Below are positions 15,390 to 23,975 of a stretch of DNA of 64,000 nt, piece after piece; the stretch's first letter is position 1, and the number at the start of each line of letters is the position of its first letter. The stretch is from CADEDV01 sp964596345 (lineage in GTDB: Bacteria > Bacteroidota > Bacteroidia > Chitinophagales > Chitinophagaceae). The notes beneath the pieces were generated by a model, which was given only the letters and a program-made list of their open reading frames with translations, ran no database searches and was not told where the DNA came from. The position numbers were made by a program, and so were the translations under genes. The stretch is taken from contig CAZQSZ010000001.1 of NCBI GenBank assembly GCA_964596345.1, positions 1 through 64,000 on the forward strand. Direction: 5' to 3'.

Positions 15390-17657
15390 ATGGCAACAAC
15401 AAAAAAAGCCGCTGCAACAAAAACGGCAAAGAGTAAGAGCAAAGAAGCAGCCCCTGCAAAAAAGAAATTTGATCTTCATAAAGCCCTGCAGGAACATTTT
15501 GGGTTTGATAAATTTAAAGGCACCCAGGAAAAAGTGATCGAATCATTGATGGCCGGTCATGACACGTTTGTGATCATGCCGACGGGCGGTGGCAAAAGCC
15601 TTTGTTACCAATTACCAGCCCTGGTGAGTGAAGGAGTGGCGATCATTGTGTCCCCGCTGATCGCCCTGATGAAAAACCAGGTGGACCTGGTCCGGGGCTA
15701 CAGCAGTAATGATGAAGTGGCGCATTTCCTGAACTCCACCCTGAATAAAAAAGAGATCAAAGAGGTACATGATGACCTGCTCTCCGGCAAAACAAAAATG
15801 TTATACGTGGCCCCGGAAACACTGACTAAGCAGGAGAACCTCGAATTCTTCTCAGATCTCAAAATATCGTTCTTCGCCGTAGATGAAGCACACTGTATCT
15901 CGGAATGGGGACATGATTTCCGGCCGGAATACCGCAGGCTGCGGGAAATGATGATCCAGATAAACCCGGATATACCGGTGATCGCTTTAACAGCTACCGC
16001 CACGCCCAAAGTGCAAAGTGATATTGTAAAGAACCTTGATCTGAAAGACCCCAAGATCTTTATCTCTTCTTTCAACAGGACCAACCTGTATTACGAGATT
16101 CTGCCCAAGATCAAAAAATCGCAGACGGATGAAAGTATTGTCCGCTTCATCAAAAGCATGAAGAAAAAAAGCGGCATTATTTATACCCTCAACAGGAAGA
16201 CTACTGAAGAGCTGGCTGATATATTAAATGCCAATGGCATCAAAGCCGTTGCTTATCATGCCGGCTTGGACAGTAAACTGAGGGCAGAGCGGCAGGACCA
16301 GTTCCTGGGCGAAGATGTGCAGGTGATCTGTGCCACGATCGCTTTTGGAATGGGAATCGACAAACCGGATATCCGTTTCGTTATTCACTATAATATTCCC
16401 AAATCCATCGAGAATTATTACCAGGAAACAGGTCGTGCCGGCCGTGATGGACTGGAAGGAAAATGTATCTTATACTACTCCCACAAAGATGTGAGCAAGC
16501 TGGAACACCTGATGCGGGATAAACCACTCAGCGAACGGGAAGTGGGAGCACAACTGATCAGCGAAACGGTGGCCTATGCAGAAAGCGGTGTTTGCCGCCG
16601 CAAAGTTCTGATGAGCTATTTCGGCGAAGAATATGAAAAAGAAAATTGCGGCGAATGTGATAACTGCAAGCACCCGAAAGAGAAAGTAGAAGCTAAAGAG
16701 GAAGCCACCATTGCGCTGAAGGCGATCAAAGCACTGGATGAAAGATTTGCTACGGAATACGTGGTGCAGATCCTGATCGGCAGGCTGACACCGCAGATAC
16801 AAATGTTCCGTCATGATGGGTTGGATATATTCGCCAGTGGTAATGATAAAGATGCCTTGTTCTGGAATTCATTGATCCGGCAGCTGATCCTGGAAGGAAT
16901 GCTGGTAAAAGATATTGAAGAGTATGGTGTATTGAAATTCACCAAAAAGGCAGAAGCCTTCCTGAAGAAACCCAAATCATTCAAAGTGATATTGAATCAT
17001 CTTTACGATGATGCCAATGCAGATGATGAAGAAGGAAATGCTGAAGCATCAGTTGGTTCTGCTACTGACGAGAAGTTGTTTGATATGCTGAAAGAATTGC
17101 GTCAGAAAGAAGCGAAGAAAAAGAACCTGCCGCCGTTTGTGATCTTTCTTGAAACCTCTTTGCAGGATATGGCCACCATGTATCCTACCAATATTACCGA
17201 CCTGGAAAAATGCCAGGGTGTAAGTAAAGGAAAAGCCATGCGGTACGGAAAACCCTTTGTGGAAATGATCGCTCAATATGTGGCGGATAATAATATTGAA
17301 AAGCCGGACGATTTTGTGATGAAGAGTGTGGTGAATAAAAGCGGCAACAAGGTATATATCATCCAGAACACAGATAAAAAAGTGTCTTTAGAGACCATCG
17401 CCAAGAATAAAGGCTGGAGATTGGATGAAATGCTGGAAGAAATGGAGACCATTGCTGCCAGCGGTACCAAGCTAAACCTGGACTATGCTATTGATGAGAT
17501 GCTGGACGAGGATGAGCAGGACGAGATCATTGAGTATTTCAAAAGTTGTGACACTTCTTCGCTGCAGGTGGCCCAGGAAGAGCTATCCGACCATAATTTC
17601 AACTGGGAACAGCTCAAGATCATGCGGATCAAGTTCCTGAGTGAATACGGGATGTAG
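15390..17657 (+). CDS. recQ: ATP-dependent DNA helicase RecQ
   Basis: A 755-residue superfamily 2 helicase acting at recombination intermediates and stalled forks. After a Lys/Ala-rich N-terminal tail (residues 1-26), motif I is PTGGGKS (64-70), motif II DEAHCISEWGHDFR, motif III ALTATATP, motif VI QETGRAGRDG. The zinc-binding module is C-x16-C-GE-CDNC (CRRKVLMSYFGEEYEKENCGECDNC region). A winged helix follows, then an HRDC domain (about 570-650) and a helical extension to the end. ATG 15390 fits family length plus the tail. Confidence 0.93.
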   Translation: MATTKKAAATKTAKSKSKEAAPAKKKFDLHKALQEHFGFDKFKGTQEKVIESLMAGHDTFVIMPTGGGKSLCYQLPALVSEGVAIIVSPLIALMKNQVDLVRGYSSNDEVAHFLNSTLNKKEIKEVHDDLLSGKTKMLYVAPETLTKQENLEFFSDLKISFFAVDEAHCISEWGHDFRPEYRRLREMMIQINPDIPVIALTATATPKVQSDIVKNLDLKDPKIFISSFNRTNLYYEILPKIKKSQTDESIVRFIKSMKKKSGIIYTLNRKTTEELADILNANGIKAVAYHAGLDSKLRAERQDQFLGEDVQVICATIAFGMGIDKPDIRFVIHYNIPKSIENYYQETGRAGRDGLEGKCILYYSHKDVSKLEHLMRDKPLSEREVGAQLISETVAYAESGVCRRKVLMSYFGEEYEKENCGECDNCKHPKEKVEAKEEATIALKAIKALDERFATEYVVQILIGRLTPQIQMFRHDGLDIFASGNDKDALFWNSLIRQLILEGMLVKDIEEYGVLKFTKKAEAFLKKPKSFKVILNHLYDDANADDEEGNAEASVGSATDEKLFDMLKELRQKEAKKKNLPPFVIFLETSLQDMATMYPTNITDLEKCQGVSKGKAMRYGKPFVEMIAQYVADNNIEKPDDFVMKSVVNKSGNKVYIIQNTDKKVSLETIAKNKGWRLDEMLEEMETIAASGTKLNLDYAIDEMLDEDEQDEIIEYFKSCDTSSLQVAQEELSDHNFNWEQLKIMRIKFLSEYGM

Positions 17658-17704
17658 TTCTAAACTTTATTGGCTGTAATTGTGGATTTTTTGTGAATTC
17701 CCTC

Positions 17705-17712
17705 TATATTTG
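17705..17712 (+). promoter_or_regulatory. tRNA-Phe promoter -7 element
   Basis: TATATTTG, a perfect TAnnTTTG, 62 bp upstream of the tRNA. A TTG at 17680-17682 lies 22 bp upstream and could be the -33 element. Confidence 0.6.
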
Positions 17713-17774
17713 CAGCCCCGAAGCACAAAAGCGAGGATAGGCTTCCACTTACCAAGTTGATGTGTTTCAGGAAC

Positions 17775-17847
17775 GGTGCGGTAGCTCAGTCGGTAGAGCA
17801 AAGGACTGAAAATCCTTGTGTCGGCGGTTCGATCCCGCCCCACACCA
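17775..17847 (+). tRNA. tRNA-Phe (GAA anticodon)
   Basis: A 73-nt cloverleaf: D-stem GCTC/GAGC, anticodon arm with loop CTGAAAA (anticodon GAA at positions 34-36) and a perfect 5-bp stem AAGGA/TCCTT, T-arm GGCGG-TTCGATC-CCGCC. The acceptor stem is GGTGCGG (17775-17781) against CCACACC (17840-17846): six pairs, but position 5-68 is a C-A mismatch. The discriminator is A73, and the next bases CCC show that CCA is not encoded. Confidence 0.92.
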
Positions 17848-17863
17848 CCCTAAAGCAGAAAAA

Positions 17864-17896
17864 GCCTGGTAGCGTTTAAAACTATCGGGCTTTTTT
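17864..17896 (+). terminator. Intrinsic terminator after tRNA-Phe
   Basis: GCCTGGTAG (17864-17872) pairs along its full length with CTATCGGGC (17882-17890) allowing two G-T pairs; loop of 9 nt; followed by TTTTTT and further T-rich sequence. Confidence 0.85.
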
Positions 17897-17928
17897 ATTT
17901 TACCTTCTCCCCCTAATCTTCCTCAAGT

Positions 17929-20571
17929 ATGGGCAAAAGAAATTTTCTTTTCTTGTTTCTCTTCTGTTACGGCCAGTTCTCTTTTTCCCAACAGCCTTTA
18001 TACAAGGACCCATCACAGCCAATCGAAAAAAGGGTCCGTGATTTACTTAGCCGGATGACCCCGGAAGAAAAATTCTGGCAATTGTTCATGATTCCGGGTG
18101 ATTTAAATAATGCAGATACTGCACAATATAAAAAGGGCCTTTTTGGTTTCCAGGTGAGTGCGGGCAATAAAGGAGATGCAGGCGGACAGTTACTCACTTA
18201 TAATACCACCGAACCAGCGATTACGCTGACCAAAAAGATAAATGCCATTCAGAAATACTTTGTGGAGCAAACGAGATTGGGTATACCGGTCATTCCGTTT
18301 GACGAAGCCTTGCATGGCCTGGTCAGGGATGGCTGTACCGCTTTCCCGCAAGCGATTGGTTTAGCGGCCACCTGGGATACAACGTTAATGAGTAAAGTTT
18401 CCAATGCCATTGCCACCGAAACAAAACAACGGGGCATCCGCCAAATACTTTCTCCGGTGGTGAATATTGCAGCGGATGTTCGCTGGGGCCGTACAGAAGA
18501 AACCTATGGTGAAGACCCTTTTCTTTCGGCAGCGATGGGTGTGGCGTTTGTCAGTGCCTTTGAAAAGAAAGGCATCATCACCACCCCCAAACATTTTATT
18601 GCCAATGTGGGCGACGGTGGAAGGGATAGTTATCCTGTTCATTTGAATGAACGGATACTTGAAGAGATTTATTTGCCGCCCTTTAAAGCCTGTATTGAAA
18701 AAGGCGGCAGCCGTTCTGTTATGACGGCGTATAATTCTGTAGATGGAACCGCTGCCTCATCTAATTACTGGCTGCTCACCGAAAAATTAAAAAAGCAATG
18801 GGGTTTTACCGGCTTTGTGATATCGGATGCCAATGCGGTGGGTGGCGAAGTGGTATTGCATAATACTGCCAAAGATTACCCGCAAAGCGGTGAACATGCA
18901 ATTAACGGAGGACTTGATGTGATTTTTCAAACGGAATACAAGCATCACCAGTTGTTCATGCCGCCTTTCCTGGATGGACAGATCGGCAGCAACAGGATCA
19001 ATGATGCGGTGGCAAGAGTACTGAAGGCAAAGTTTGAACTGGGGCTTTTTGAAAATCCGTATGTGACAGAAAATATAAACGCCAACAACTCACATAAACA
19101 AATTGCTAAACAGGCGGCGCTGGAATCTTTTGTATTGTTAAAGAACAAGAACAACACACTTCCCTTCTCCAAAAATATCCGCAGCATTGCTTTGATCGGA
19201 GTTGACGCCGCCGAAGCCAGGCTGGGTGGGTATAGTGGTCCCGGTAATAACAAAGTGAGCATACTTGCCGGCTTACAACAAAGAGCCGGTAAAAATATCA
19301 AGGTAAATTATCAGCCGGGTTGTAGCAGAAGCAGCGAGGAGTATATTGTTATTCCATCAGCGCAATTAAAAAGTAATAATGCAGAAGGTTTACAGGCTGA
19401 ATATTTCAATAATGTTACACTAAGCGGCGAGCCGATTATAAAACGAAACGATAAGCAGGTTGATTTTCGCTGGACACTCTTTGGCCCCGGCCCCGGTTTG
19501 GAAGCTGACTTTTATTCTGTAAGATGGACAGGTAAACTGATCTCCCCGGTTACGGGAACCTACAAAATAGGGCTGGAGGGAAATGACGGCTATCGTTTAT
19601 ACATCAACAACAAACTGCTGGTTGATAATTGGCAGAAACAAAGTTATCACAGCCTGTTAGCCAACTACCTGTTTGAAAAAGGAAAAGCCTACGATATCAA
19701 AGTAGAATTTTATGAACCCAAAGGAAATGCCACTATCAAATTAGTTTGGAATGCGGGTATTGATAATAACTGGCGGAAAAAAATAAATGATGCCGTTGCA
19801 GCAGCAAAACAATCAGATATTGCCGTTATAGTAGCAGGTATTAACGAAGGTGAATTCCAGGACAGGGCTTTGTTATCGCTTCCCGGACGGCAGGAAGAAA
19901 TGATAAAAGCTGTTGCTGCTACTGGTAAGCATGTTGTTGTTTTGCTGGTGGGTGGCAGTGCTGTAACAATGAACAACTGGATAAATGATGTGCAGGCCGT
20001 CGCATCGGCCTGGTATCCCGGAGAAGAAGGCGGACATGCTATCGCCAATATATTGTTTGGCGATTACAACCCTGCCGGGAGGTTGCCCATCACTTTTCCA
20101 TTACACGAAGGACAACTGCCATTAGTGTACAACCACAAGCCCACAGGCCGTGGCGATGATTATAATAATTTATCAGGCTTGCCGCTTTTTCCCTTTGGGT
20201 ATGGATTGAGTTATACAACGTTTGAATACAACGATATTCGTTTAAGCAAAAACAATATTAATAAAAGTGATACCGTACAGGTTTCTGTAACCATCAAAAA
20301 TACCGGTACCCGTGAGGGTGATGAAGTGGTGCAGCTCTATATCCGGGATGTATTGGCATCTGTTGCACGGCCGGTCATGGAATTAAAAGGATTTCAGCGG
20401 GTGCATCTAAAAGCAGGCGAAGCAAGAACCCTTTCTTTTACCATTACTCCCGAAATGCTTTCGATGCTGGATAGTCAATTGAACAAAGTGGTGGAGCCGG
20501 GAGAGTTCAAAATACTGATAGGAGCTTCGTCGACGGATATCAGGTTGAAAGAAACCTTGAACGTAATGTGA
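17929..20571 (+). CDS. Secreted GH3 beta-glycosidase with PA14 domain
   Basis: An 880-residue periplasmic or outer-membrane glycoside hydrolase (beta-glucosidase/xylosidase type). A signal peptide (FLFLFLFCYGQFSFSQQ) precedes the GH3 (alpha/beta)8 domain. HGLVRDGCTAFPQAIGLAATWD and PKHFIANVG give substrate-binding residues, and the nucleophile is Asp300 in FVISDANAVGG. A PA14 domain is inserted in the C-terminal sandwich (about 485-610, GLQAEYFNNVTLSGEP onward); this insertion is known to shape the active site of some GH3 enzymes. The GH3_C domain resumes (SDIAVIVAGINEGEFQDR) and a fibronectin-III-like domain ends the protein. Substrate unknown. Confidence 0.9.
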   Translation: MGKRNFLFLFLFCYGQFSFSQQPLYKDPSQPIEKRVRDLLSRMTPEEKFWQLFMIPGDLNNADTAQYKKGLFGFQVSAGNKGDAGGQLLTYNTTEPAITLTKKINAIQKYFVEQTRLGIPVIPFDEALHGLVRDGCTAFPQAIGLAATWDTTLMSKVSNAIATETKQRGIRQILSPVVNIAADVRWGRTEETYGEDPFLSAAMGVAFVSAFEKKGIITTPKHFIANVGDGGRDSYPVHLNERILEEIYLPPFKACIEKGGSRSVMTAYNSVDGTAASSNYWLLTEKLKKQWGFTGFVISDANAVGGEVVLHNTAKDYPQSGEHAINGGLDVIFQTEYKHHQLFMPPFLDGQIGSNRINDAVARVLKAKFELGLFENPYVTENINANNSHKQIAKQAALESFVLLKNKNNTLPFSKNIRSIALIGVDAAEARLGGYSGPGNNKVSILAGLQQRAGKNIKVNYQPGCSRSSEEYIVIPSAQLKSNNAEGLQAEYFNNVTLSGEPIIKRNDKQVDFRWTLFGPGPGLEADFYSVRWTGKLISPVTGTYKIGLEGNDGYRLYINNKLLVDNWQKQSYHSLLANYLFEKGKAYDIKVEFYEPKGNATIKLVWNAGIDNNWRKKINDAVAAAKQSDIAVIVAGINEGEFQDRALLSLPGRQEEMIKAVAATGKHVVVLLVGGSAVTMNNWINDVQAVASAWYPGEEGGHAIANILFGDYNPAGRLPITFPLHEGQLPLVYNHKPTGRGDDYNNLSGLPLFPFGYGLSYTTFEYNDIRLSKNNINKSDTVQVSVTIKNTGTREGDEVVQLYIRDVLASVARPVMELKGFQRVHLKAGEARTLSFTITPEMLSMLDSQLNKVVEPGEFKILIGASSTDIRLKETLNVM

Positions 20572-20576
20572 GAAAA

Positions 20577-21485
20577 TTACCCGGCAAAAGCAACCGCTAC
20601 CCCTGCTCCCACTTTCGCATTGTGTTTTATCAAAGCAATATTCGCTTCCAGGCTTTCACCTTTGGTATGGTTAGCGATGTATTGTAATAGAAAAGGTGTT
20701 ACCTCTTTACCGTTGATGTTTTTTTCTTTTGCCGCCTCTAAGGCCAGTACAATATGTTTTTCCATTTCATCCGTAGCTATTTCCTGCGTTGCCGGAACCG
20801 GGTTGGCAATAAGGACAGAACCGGTTAAGCCCAGGCTCCATTTTGTTTTCAGCAGGGCGGCGATTTCTTCCGCTGTGTCTGCACGAAGGGGAGATGTAAA
20901 ACCGCTTTGGCGGGAGTAAAAACTCGGGAACTCATCCTGCCCATAGGTTACAACAGGAATGCCCATGGTTTCTAAATACTCCAGCGTTAAGCCGATATCT
21001 AGAATTGATTTTACACCGGCAGATACAACAGCGACTGAAGTTTGTGCCATCTCCGTAAGGTCGGCGGATATATCCATACTGGTTTCAGCACCCCGATGCA
21101 CACCGCCGATACCGCCGGTTACGAATATTTTTATTCTGGCCATACTGGCTATGCGCATGGTGGCCGCCACAGTAGTGGCGCCATATAAATTTTTACTGAT
21201 CACATAGGGCATGTCCCGCAGGCTTACCTTCCACACATTTTTTTCCTTTCCGAAAAGTTCGATTTGCCCTTCGGATAAACCCACATAACATTGACCGTTC
21301 ATGATGGCTATCGTTGCGGGAATGGCAGCATTATCTCTTACCACTTGTTCCACCGCCAATGCAGTTTCTACATTCTTTGGGTAAGGCATGCCGTGGGAAA
21401 TGATGGTTGATTCCAGGGCAACAACTGCTTTCCCAGCTTGTAATGCTTCTTGTACTTCAGGGTGTATAGTAAGAAATTGATTCAT
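20577..21485 (-). CDS. psuG: Pseudouridine-5'-phosphate glycosidase
   Basis: A 302-residue enzyme that cleaves the C-C glycosidic bond of pseudouridine 5'-phosphate to uracil and ribose-5-phosphate. Family features: VALESTIISHGMPYPKN near the N-terminus (catalytic Glu), NGQCYVGL, FVTGGIGGVHRGAETSMDISADL, and the Schiff-base Lys in VSAGVKSILDIGLTLEYLET. Its ATG overlaps the psuK stop (TAATG), so both catabolic steps are translationally coupled. Confidence 0.93.
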   Translation of the reverse strand: MNQFLTIHPEVQEALQAGKAVVALESTIISHGMPYPKNVETALAVEQVVRDNAAIPATIAIMNGQCYVGLSEGQIELFGKEKNVWKVSLRDMPYVISKNLYGATTVAATMRIASMARIKIFVTGGIGGVHRGAETSMDISADLTEMAQTSVAVVSAGVKSILDIGLTLEYLETMGIPVVTYGQDEFPSFYSRQSGFTSPLRADTAEEIAALLKTKWSLGLTGSVLIANPVPATQEIATDEMEKHIVLALEAAKEKNINGKEVTPFLLQYIANHTKGESLEANIALIKHNAKVGAGVAVAFAG

Positions 21486-22411
21486 TAGTCAGGATAATAT
21501 TTGGAAACAAGACTCAACAATTTTTCCTGGGTTAAATGGGTGGCAATGGCTCCATTCACCTGTAATATTTCTGCAGATAGCGTATGGGCCAGCTTCAGGC
21601 AACCAATATCATCCTTGCCCAGGTGTTTTGCCAGTAAATAGCCCGACAGCGAACCATCGCCCGCCCCGGTGCAATCCACCACTTCAATATCCGGCGCATG
21701 GAGGGTGATTGCTTTCTCTTTGTTATACAGGGCAGAGCCATGCTTGCCATTGTGTAACCAGATATTTTGAACTCCTTTCTCTAGTAATTCTTCCACCTGC
21801 AATTGAGTAAGAAATGATTTCTCTGAACAAAGCACCGGTAGTTCATCTTCGTTGGGTGTGATCATATACAGACCGGTCAGATCTACCCCTTTGTATTTTT
21901 TGGCAGGCGGTACAGAAACAGGTTCCAGGATGAAGGGAATACCGGTTTCAGCACTGAACTCTAATAACCACGCAGCGGTGGATACATTAATATTGGCATC
22001 AGCAAGTAAGAACGATGCGGTCTTCAGTAAATCCCTGTGTTGTTCCAAATGTTCGGGAGTGATCAATTGATTAGCTGCATTGGTTAAGAATGCAGAGAAC
22101 AAGGAACCATCCACATTCAGAATACCGGTGTATTTACCGGAAAGCCCGTTCCGGGTAATAGAAGCATCCAGTTTAACGCCTGCCTCACGGCACACTTTTT
22201 TTAACCAGTCACCATCACTGTCGTTTCCAAAGACACTGATCAGCTGAACAGGAACGCTAAGCAGTGCCAGCTGGTGGGCAATATTACGGCTGACGCCTCC
22301 GGCGGTTTTGGTGACCACCGCTTCATTGGTGGTGGCCAGCAACATCTCGCTGCTGGCATGGAACAGTTCATCTACTAAAGATGCACCGATACAAATAACA
22401 GGGTTTGACAT
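21485..22411 (-). CDS. psuK: PfkB-family pseudouridine kinase
   Basis: A 308-residue ribokinase-like kinase, probably phosphorylating pseudouridine for PsuG. Features: CIGASLVDELFHA at the N-terminus, KTAGGVSRNIAHQLALL (substrate binding), and the catalytic signature VVDCTGAGDGSLSGYLLA with the base Asp in GAGD. The assignment to pseudouridine rests on coupling with psuG. The -7 element TACATTTG ends only 4 nt before the ATG, suggesting near-leaderless translation. Confidence 0.88.
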   Translation of the reverse strand: MSNPVICIGASLVDELFHASSEMLLATTNEAVVTKTAGGVSRNIAHQLALLSVPVQLISVFGNDSDGDWLKKVCREAGVKLDASITRNGLSGKYTGILNVDGSLFSAFLTNAANQLITPEHLEQHRDLLKTASFLLADANINVSTAAWLLEFSAETGIPFILEPVSVPPAKKYKGVDLTGLYMITPNEDELPVLCSEKSFLTQLQVEELLEKGVQNIWLHNGKHGSALYNKEKAITLHAPDIEVVDCTGAGDGSLSGYLLAKHLGKDDIGCLKLAHTLSAEILQVNGAIATHLTQEKLLSLVSKYYPD

Positions 22412-22415
22412 GCTG

Positions 22416-22423
22416 CAAATGTA
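22416..22423 (-). promoter_or_regulatory. psuK -7 element
   Basis: TACATTTG on the minus strand, matching TAnnTTTG, separated from ATG 22411 by 4 nt. Confidence 0.55.
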
Positions 22424-22424
22424 A

Positions 22425-22447
22425 ACCCCCAGCCCCTAAAGGGGGGT
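22425..22447. repeat. Intergenic C/G-block mini-repeat, copy 2
   Basis: ACCCCC-AGCCCC-TAAA-GGGGGGT: an inverted repeat that shares the core of the copy at 6819-6840. It lies just upstream of the psuK -7 element. Confidence 0.55.
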
Positions 22448-22478
22448 AAGAAAAAAGTTTTTAATTATGACTATTCTC

Positions 22479-22856
22479 TTATTCCTCCTTCTTTTTTACA
22501 ATCAAAAACCAATCATTTTCTAAAGGAAGGTAGCCATAGTCGTAACAATAGAAATAGGTCTTGCCGGTTTTGGTGGTATACAAATGGGTCAGGTACCTGA
22601 ATTGAAATCCCAGGCGTTGCAGTTTGTCTTTACTCGCTTTGGCGGTTTCTTCTCCTTCGGGCAATATGCTTTCTAATATTTTCCGGTTTTTCAGCAGCGT
22701 ATTGTTGATATTCCGGACATAGGTACTGTGACTCCCCTTGGCTTTTTGCTGGTTATTGTAATTATTCCGGCAGTTATCGTCGCAGAATTTCTTATCAACA
22801 CGGCCCTTCAGGGTTCGGCCGCAGGCAAGGCAGGTTTTGGTGTCAGATGCAGTCAT
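22479..22856 (-). CDS. Zinc-ribbon hypothetical protein
   Basis: A 125-residue protein. The N-terminus has a four-Cys ribbon: CLACGR (residues 9-14) and FCDDNCRNNYNN (C25 and C29), similar to ribbons described as DUF2116-like. The C-terminal half has two strand-rich segments with many aromatic residues (LTHLYTTKTGKTYFYCYDYGYLPLEND). Homologues of this shape seem common in Bacteroidota, but no function is known. It faces away from ssb. Confidence 0.6.
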   Translation of the reverse strand: MTASDTKTCLACGRTLKGRVDKKFCDDNCRNNYNNQQKAKGSHSTYVRNINNTLLKNRKILESILPEGEETAKASKDKLQRLGFQFRYLTHLYTTKTGKTYFYCYDYGYLPLENDWFLIVKKKEE

Positions 22857-23072
22857 AGCAAAGGTTTCAGAAGATTAAGATAGGCTTTTTTATCCGTGTG
22901 CAAACGTTTTTACACGTTTAGCTTCGGGAGTAAACGGGTAAAAACCGGCTATCGCTTTCCGGCACCGGCATCTTTGTGTTGTCAATCGGCAATGACGTCA
23001 CCGGCTGACTGAGATAACAAAATTCAAAACCGCTTCCGTCAAAACACAACCGGGAGCACAAATTTTAAAACT

Positions 23073-23420
23073 ATGTACGCTTTAAAAAACAAAGTACAAC
23101 TGATCGGTAACCTGGGTAATGCACCTGAAGTTAAAACCCTTGAAAGTGGAAAGAAAATGGCCCGTTTTTCCGTCGCCACGAGTGAAAGCTATCGCAACGC
23201 CAAGGGTGAGAAAGTAACCGAAACGCAGTGGCATAACCTGGTTGCCTGGGGTAAAGTGGCCGAGATCGTTGAAAAATACCTGACCAAAGGAAAAGAGGTA
23301 GCCATTGAAGGCAAGCTGATCAGCCGTAGCTATAATGACAAAGACGGCAACAAAAAATACATCACCGAAGTGCAGGTGAGTGAATTGCTGATGCTCGGCG
23401 TGAAAGCCACAGAAGCATAA
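23073..23420 (+). CDS. ssb: Single-stranded DNA-binding protein
   Basis: A 115-residue OB-fold protein. KVQLIGNLGNAPEVKTLESGKKMARFSVATSE opens the fold, TQWHNLVAWGKVAEIVEKYLTKGKEVAIEGKL is the signature, and YNDKDGNKKYITEVQV the closing strands. It lacks the acidic DDDIPF-type C-terminal tail of housekeeping SSB (it ends GVKATEA), so it may not recruit partners in the usual way. It could be a secondary SSB. Confidence 0.88.
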   Translation: MYALKNKVQLIGNLGNAPEVKTLESGKKMARFSVATSESYRNAKGEKVTETQWHNLVAWGKVAEIVEKYLTKGKEVAIEGKLISRSYNDKDGNKKYITEVQVSELLMLGVKATEA

Positions 23421-23428
23421 ATTGATGG

Positions 23429-23480
23429 CCACGAATGGCACGAATATCACGAATGATTTCGGTTTGATATTCGTGCCATT
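23429..23480. repeat. Left CACGAAT 9-bp triple repeat and hairpin
   Basis: CACGAAT occurs at 23430, 23439 and 23448, exactly every 9 bp. The middle units form one arm of a 15-bp perfect inverted repeat (23434-23448 with 23466-23480, 17-nt loop). It lies 8 nt after the ssb stop. Confidence 0.8.
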
Positions 23481-23508
23481 TCTTATTGAAGGCTTTTAAT
23501 ATCCAGCT

Positions 23509-23883
23509 ATGACCATTTTATACAAAGAAGAAGTTTATGCAATAGCAGGCGCATGTATGGATGTCTACAATTGTCTTGGGTATGGTTTCCTGGAAGTCGT
23601 GTATAAAGATGTCATGGAAATTGAGTTTAAAGAAAGGAAAATGACTTATTCCAGGGAAAACCCATTTCCGATTTTTTATATAGGAATCCGGCTAAAACGG
23701 ATCTTTTATGCTGATTACTTTTTGTTCAATAAAATAATTATTGAAGTAAAGGCAAACGCAGAAGGGATTTCTGAAGAAGCAATTGCACAAACGTTAAACT
23801 ATCTCAAAGCATCCGGGAACAGGGTTGGAGTAATTATTAATTTCGGAAAAAGAAGATTGGAGTACAAAAGAATTATTTTCTGA
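23509..23883 (+). CDS. GxxExxY family protein
   Basis: A 124-residue protein of the GxxExxY family, grouped with PD-(D/E)XK-like folds by weak similarity. The namesake motif is LGYGFLEVVYKDVMEIEF (residues 23-40), followed by FYADYFLFNKIIIEVKANAEG (residues 69-89) with the D...ExK arrangement expected of the fold. Function unknown. It is enclosed by inverted CACGAAT repeats on both sides (23429-23455 and 23902-23928), which suggests that the gene and its flanks form one unit of about 500 bp inserted between ssb and the helicase gene. Confidence 0.85.
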   Translation: MTILYKEEVYAIAGACMDVYNCLGYGFLEVVYKDVMEIEFKERKMTYSRENPFPIFYIGIRLKRIFYADYFLFNKIIIEVKANAEGISEEAIAQTLNYLKASGNRVGVIINFGKRRLEYKRIIF

Positions 23884-23901
23884 TTCAGTCAATTGTATTT
23901 T

Positions 23902-23928
23902 ATTCGTGGTATTTGTGTAATTCGTGGC
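23902..23928. repeat. Right ATTCGTG 9-bp triple repeat
   Basis: ATTCGTG at 23902, ATTTGTG at 23911 and ATTCGTG at 23920, again every 9 bp. Read in reverse complement it aligns with 23429-23455 over 27 bp with about 22 matches, so the two form terminal inverted repeats around the GxxExxY gene. Confidence 0.75.
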
Positions 23929-23975
23929 AAAAAATCTTAACTGTGGCATCCTTCTCTCCTGATATATCCAATAAA

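Noticed and set aside
23913..23975. Longer N-terminus of the Pif1-like helicase beginning at TTG
   Set aside because: It would be encoded by the flanking ATTCGTG repeat and lacks similarity to family N-termini.
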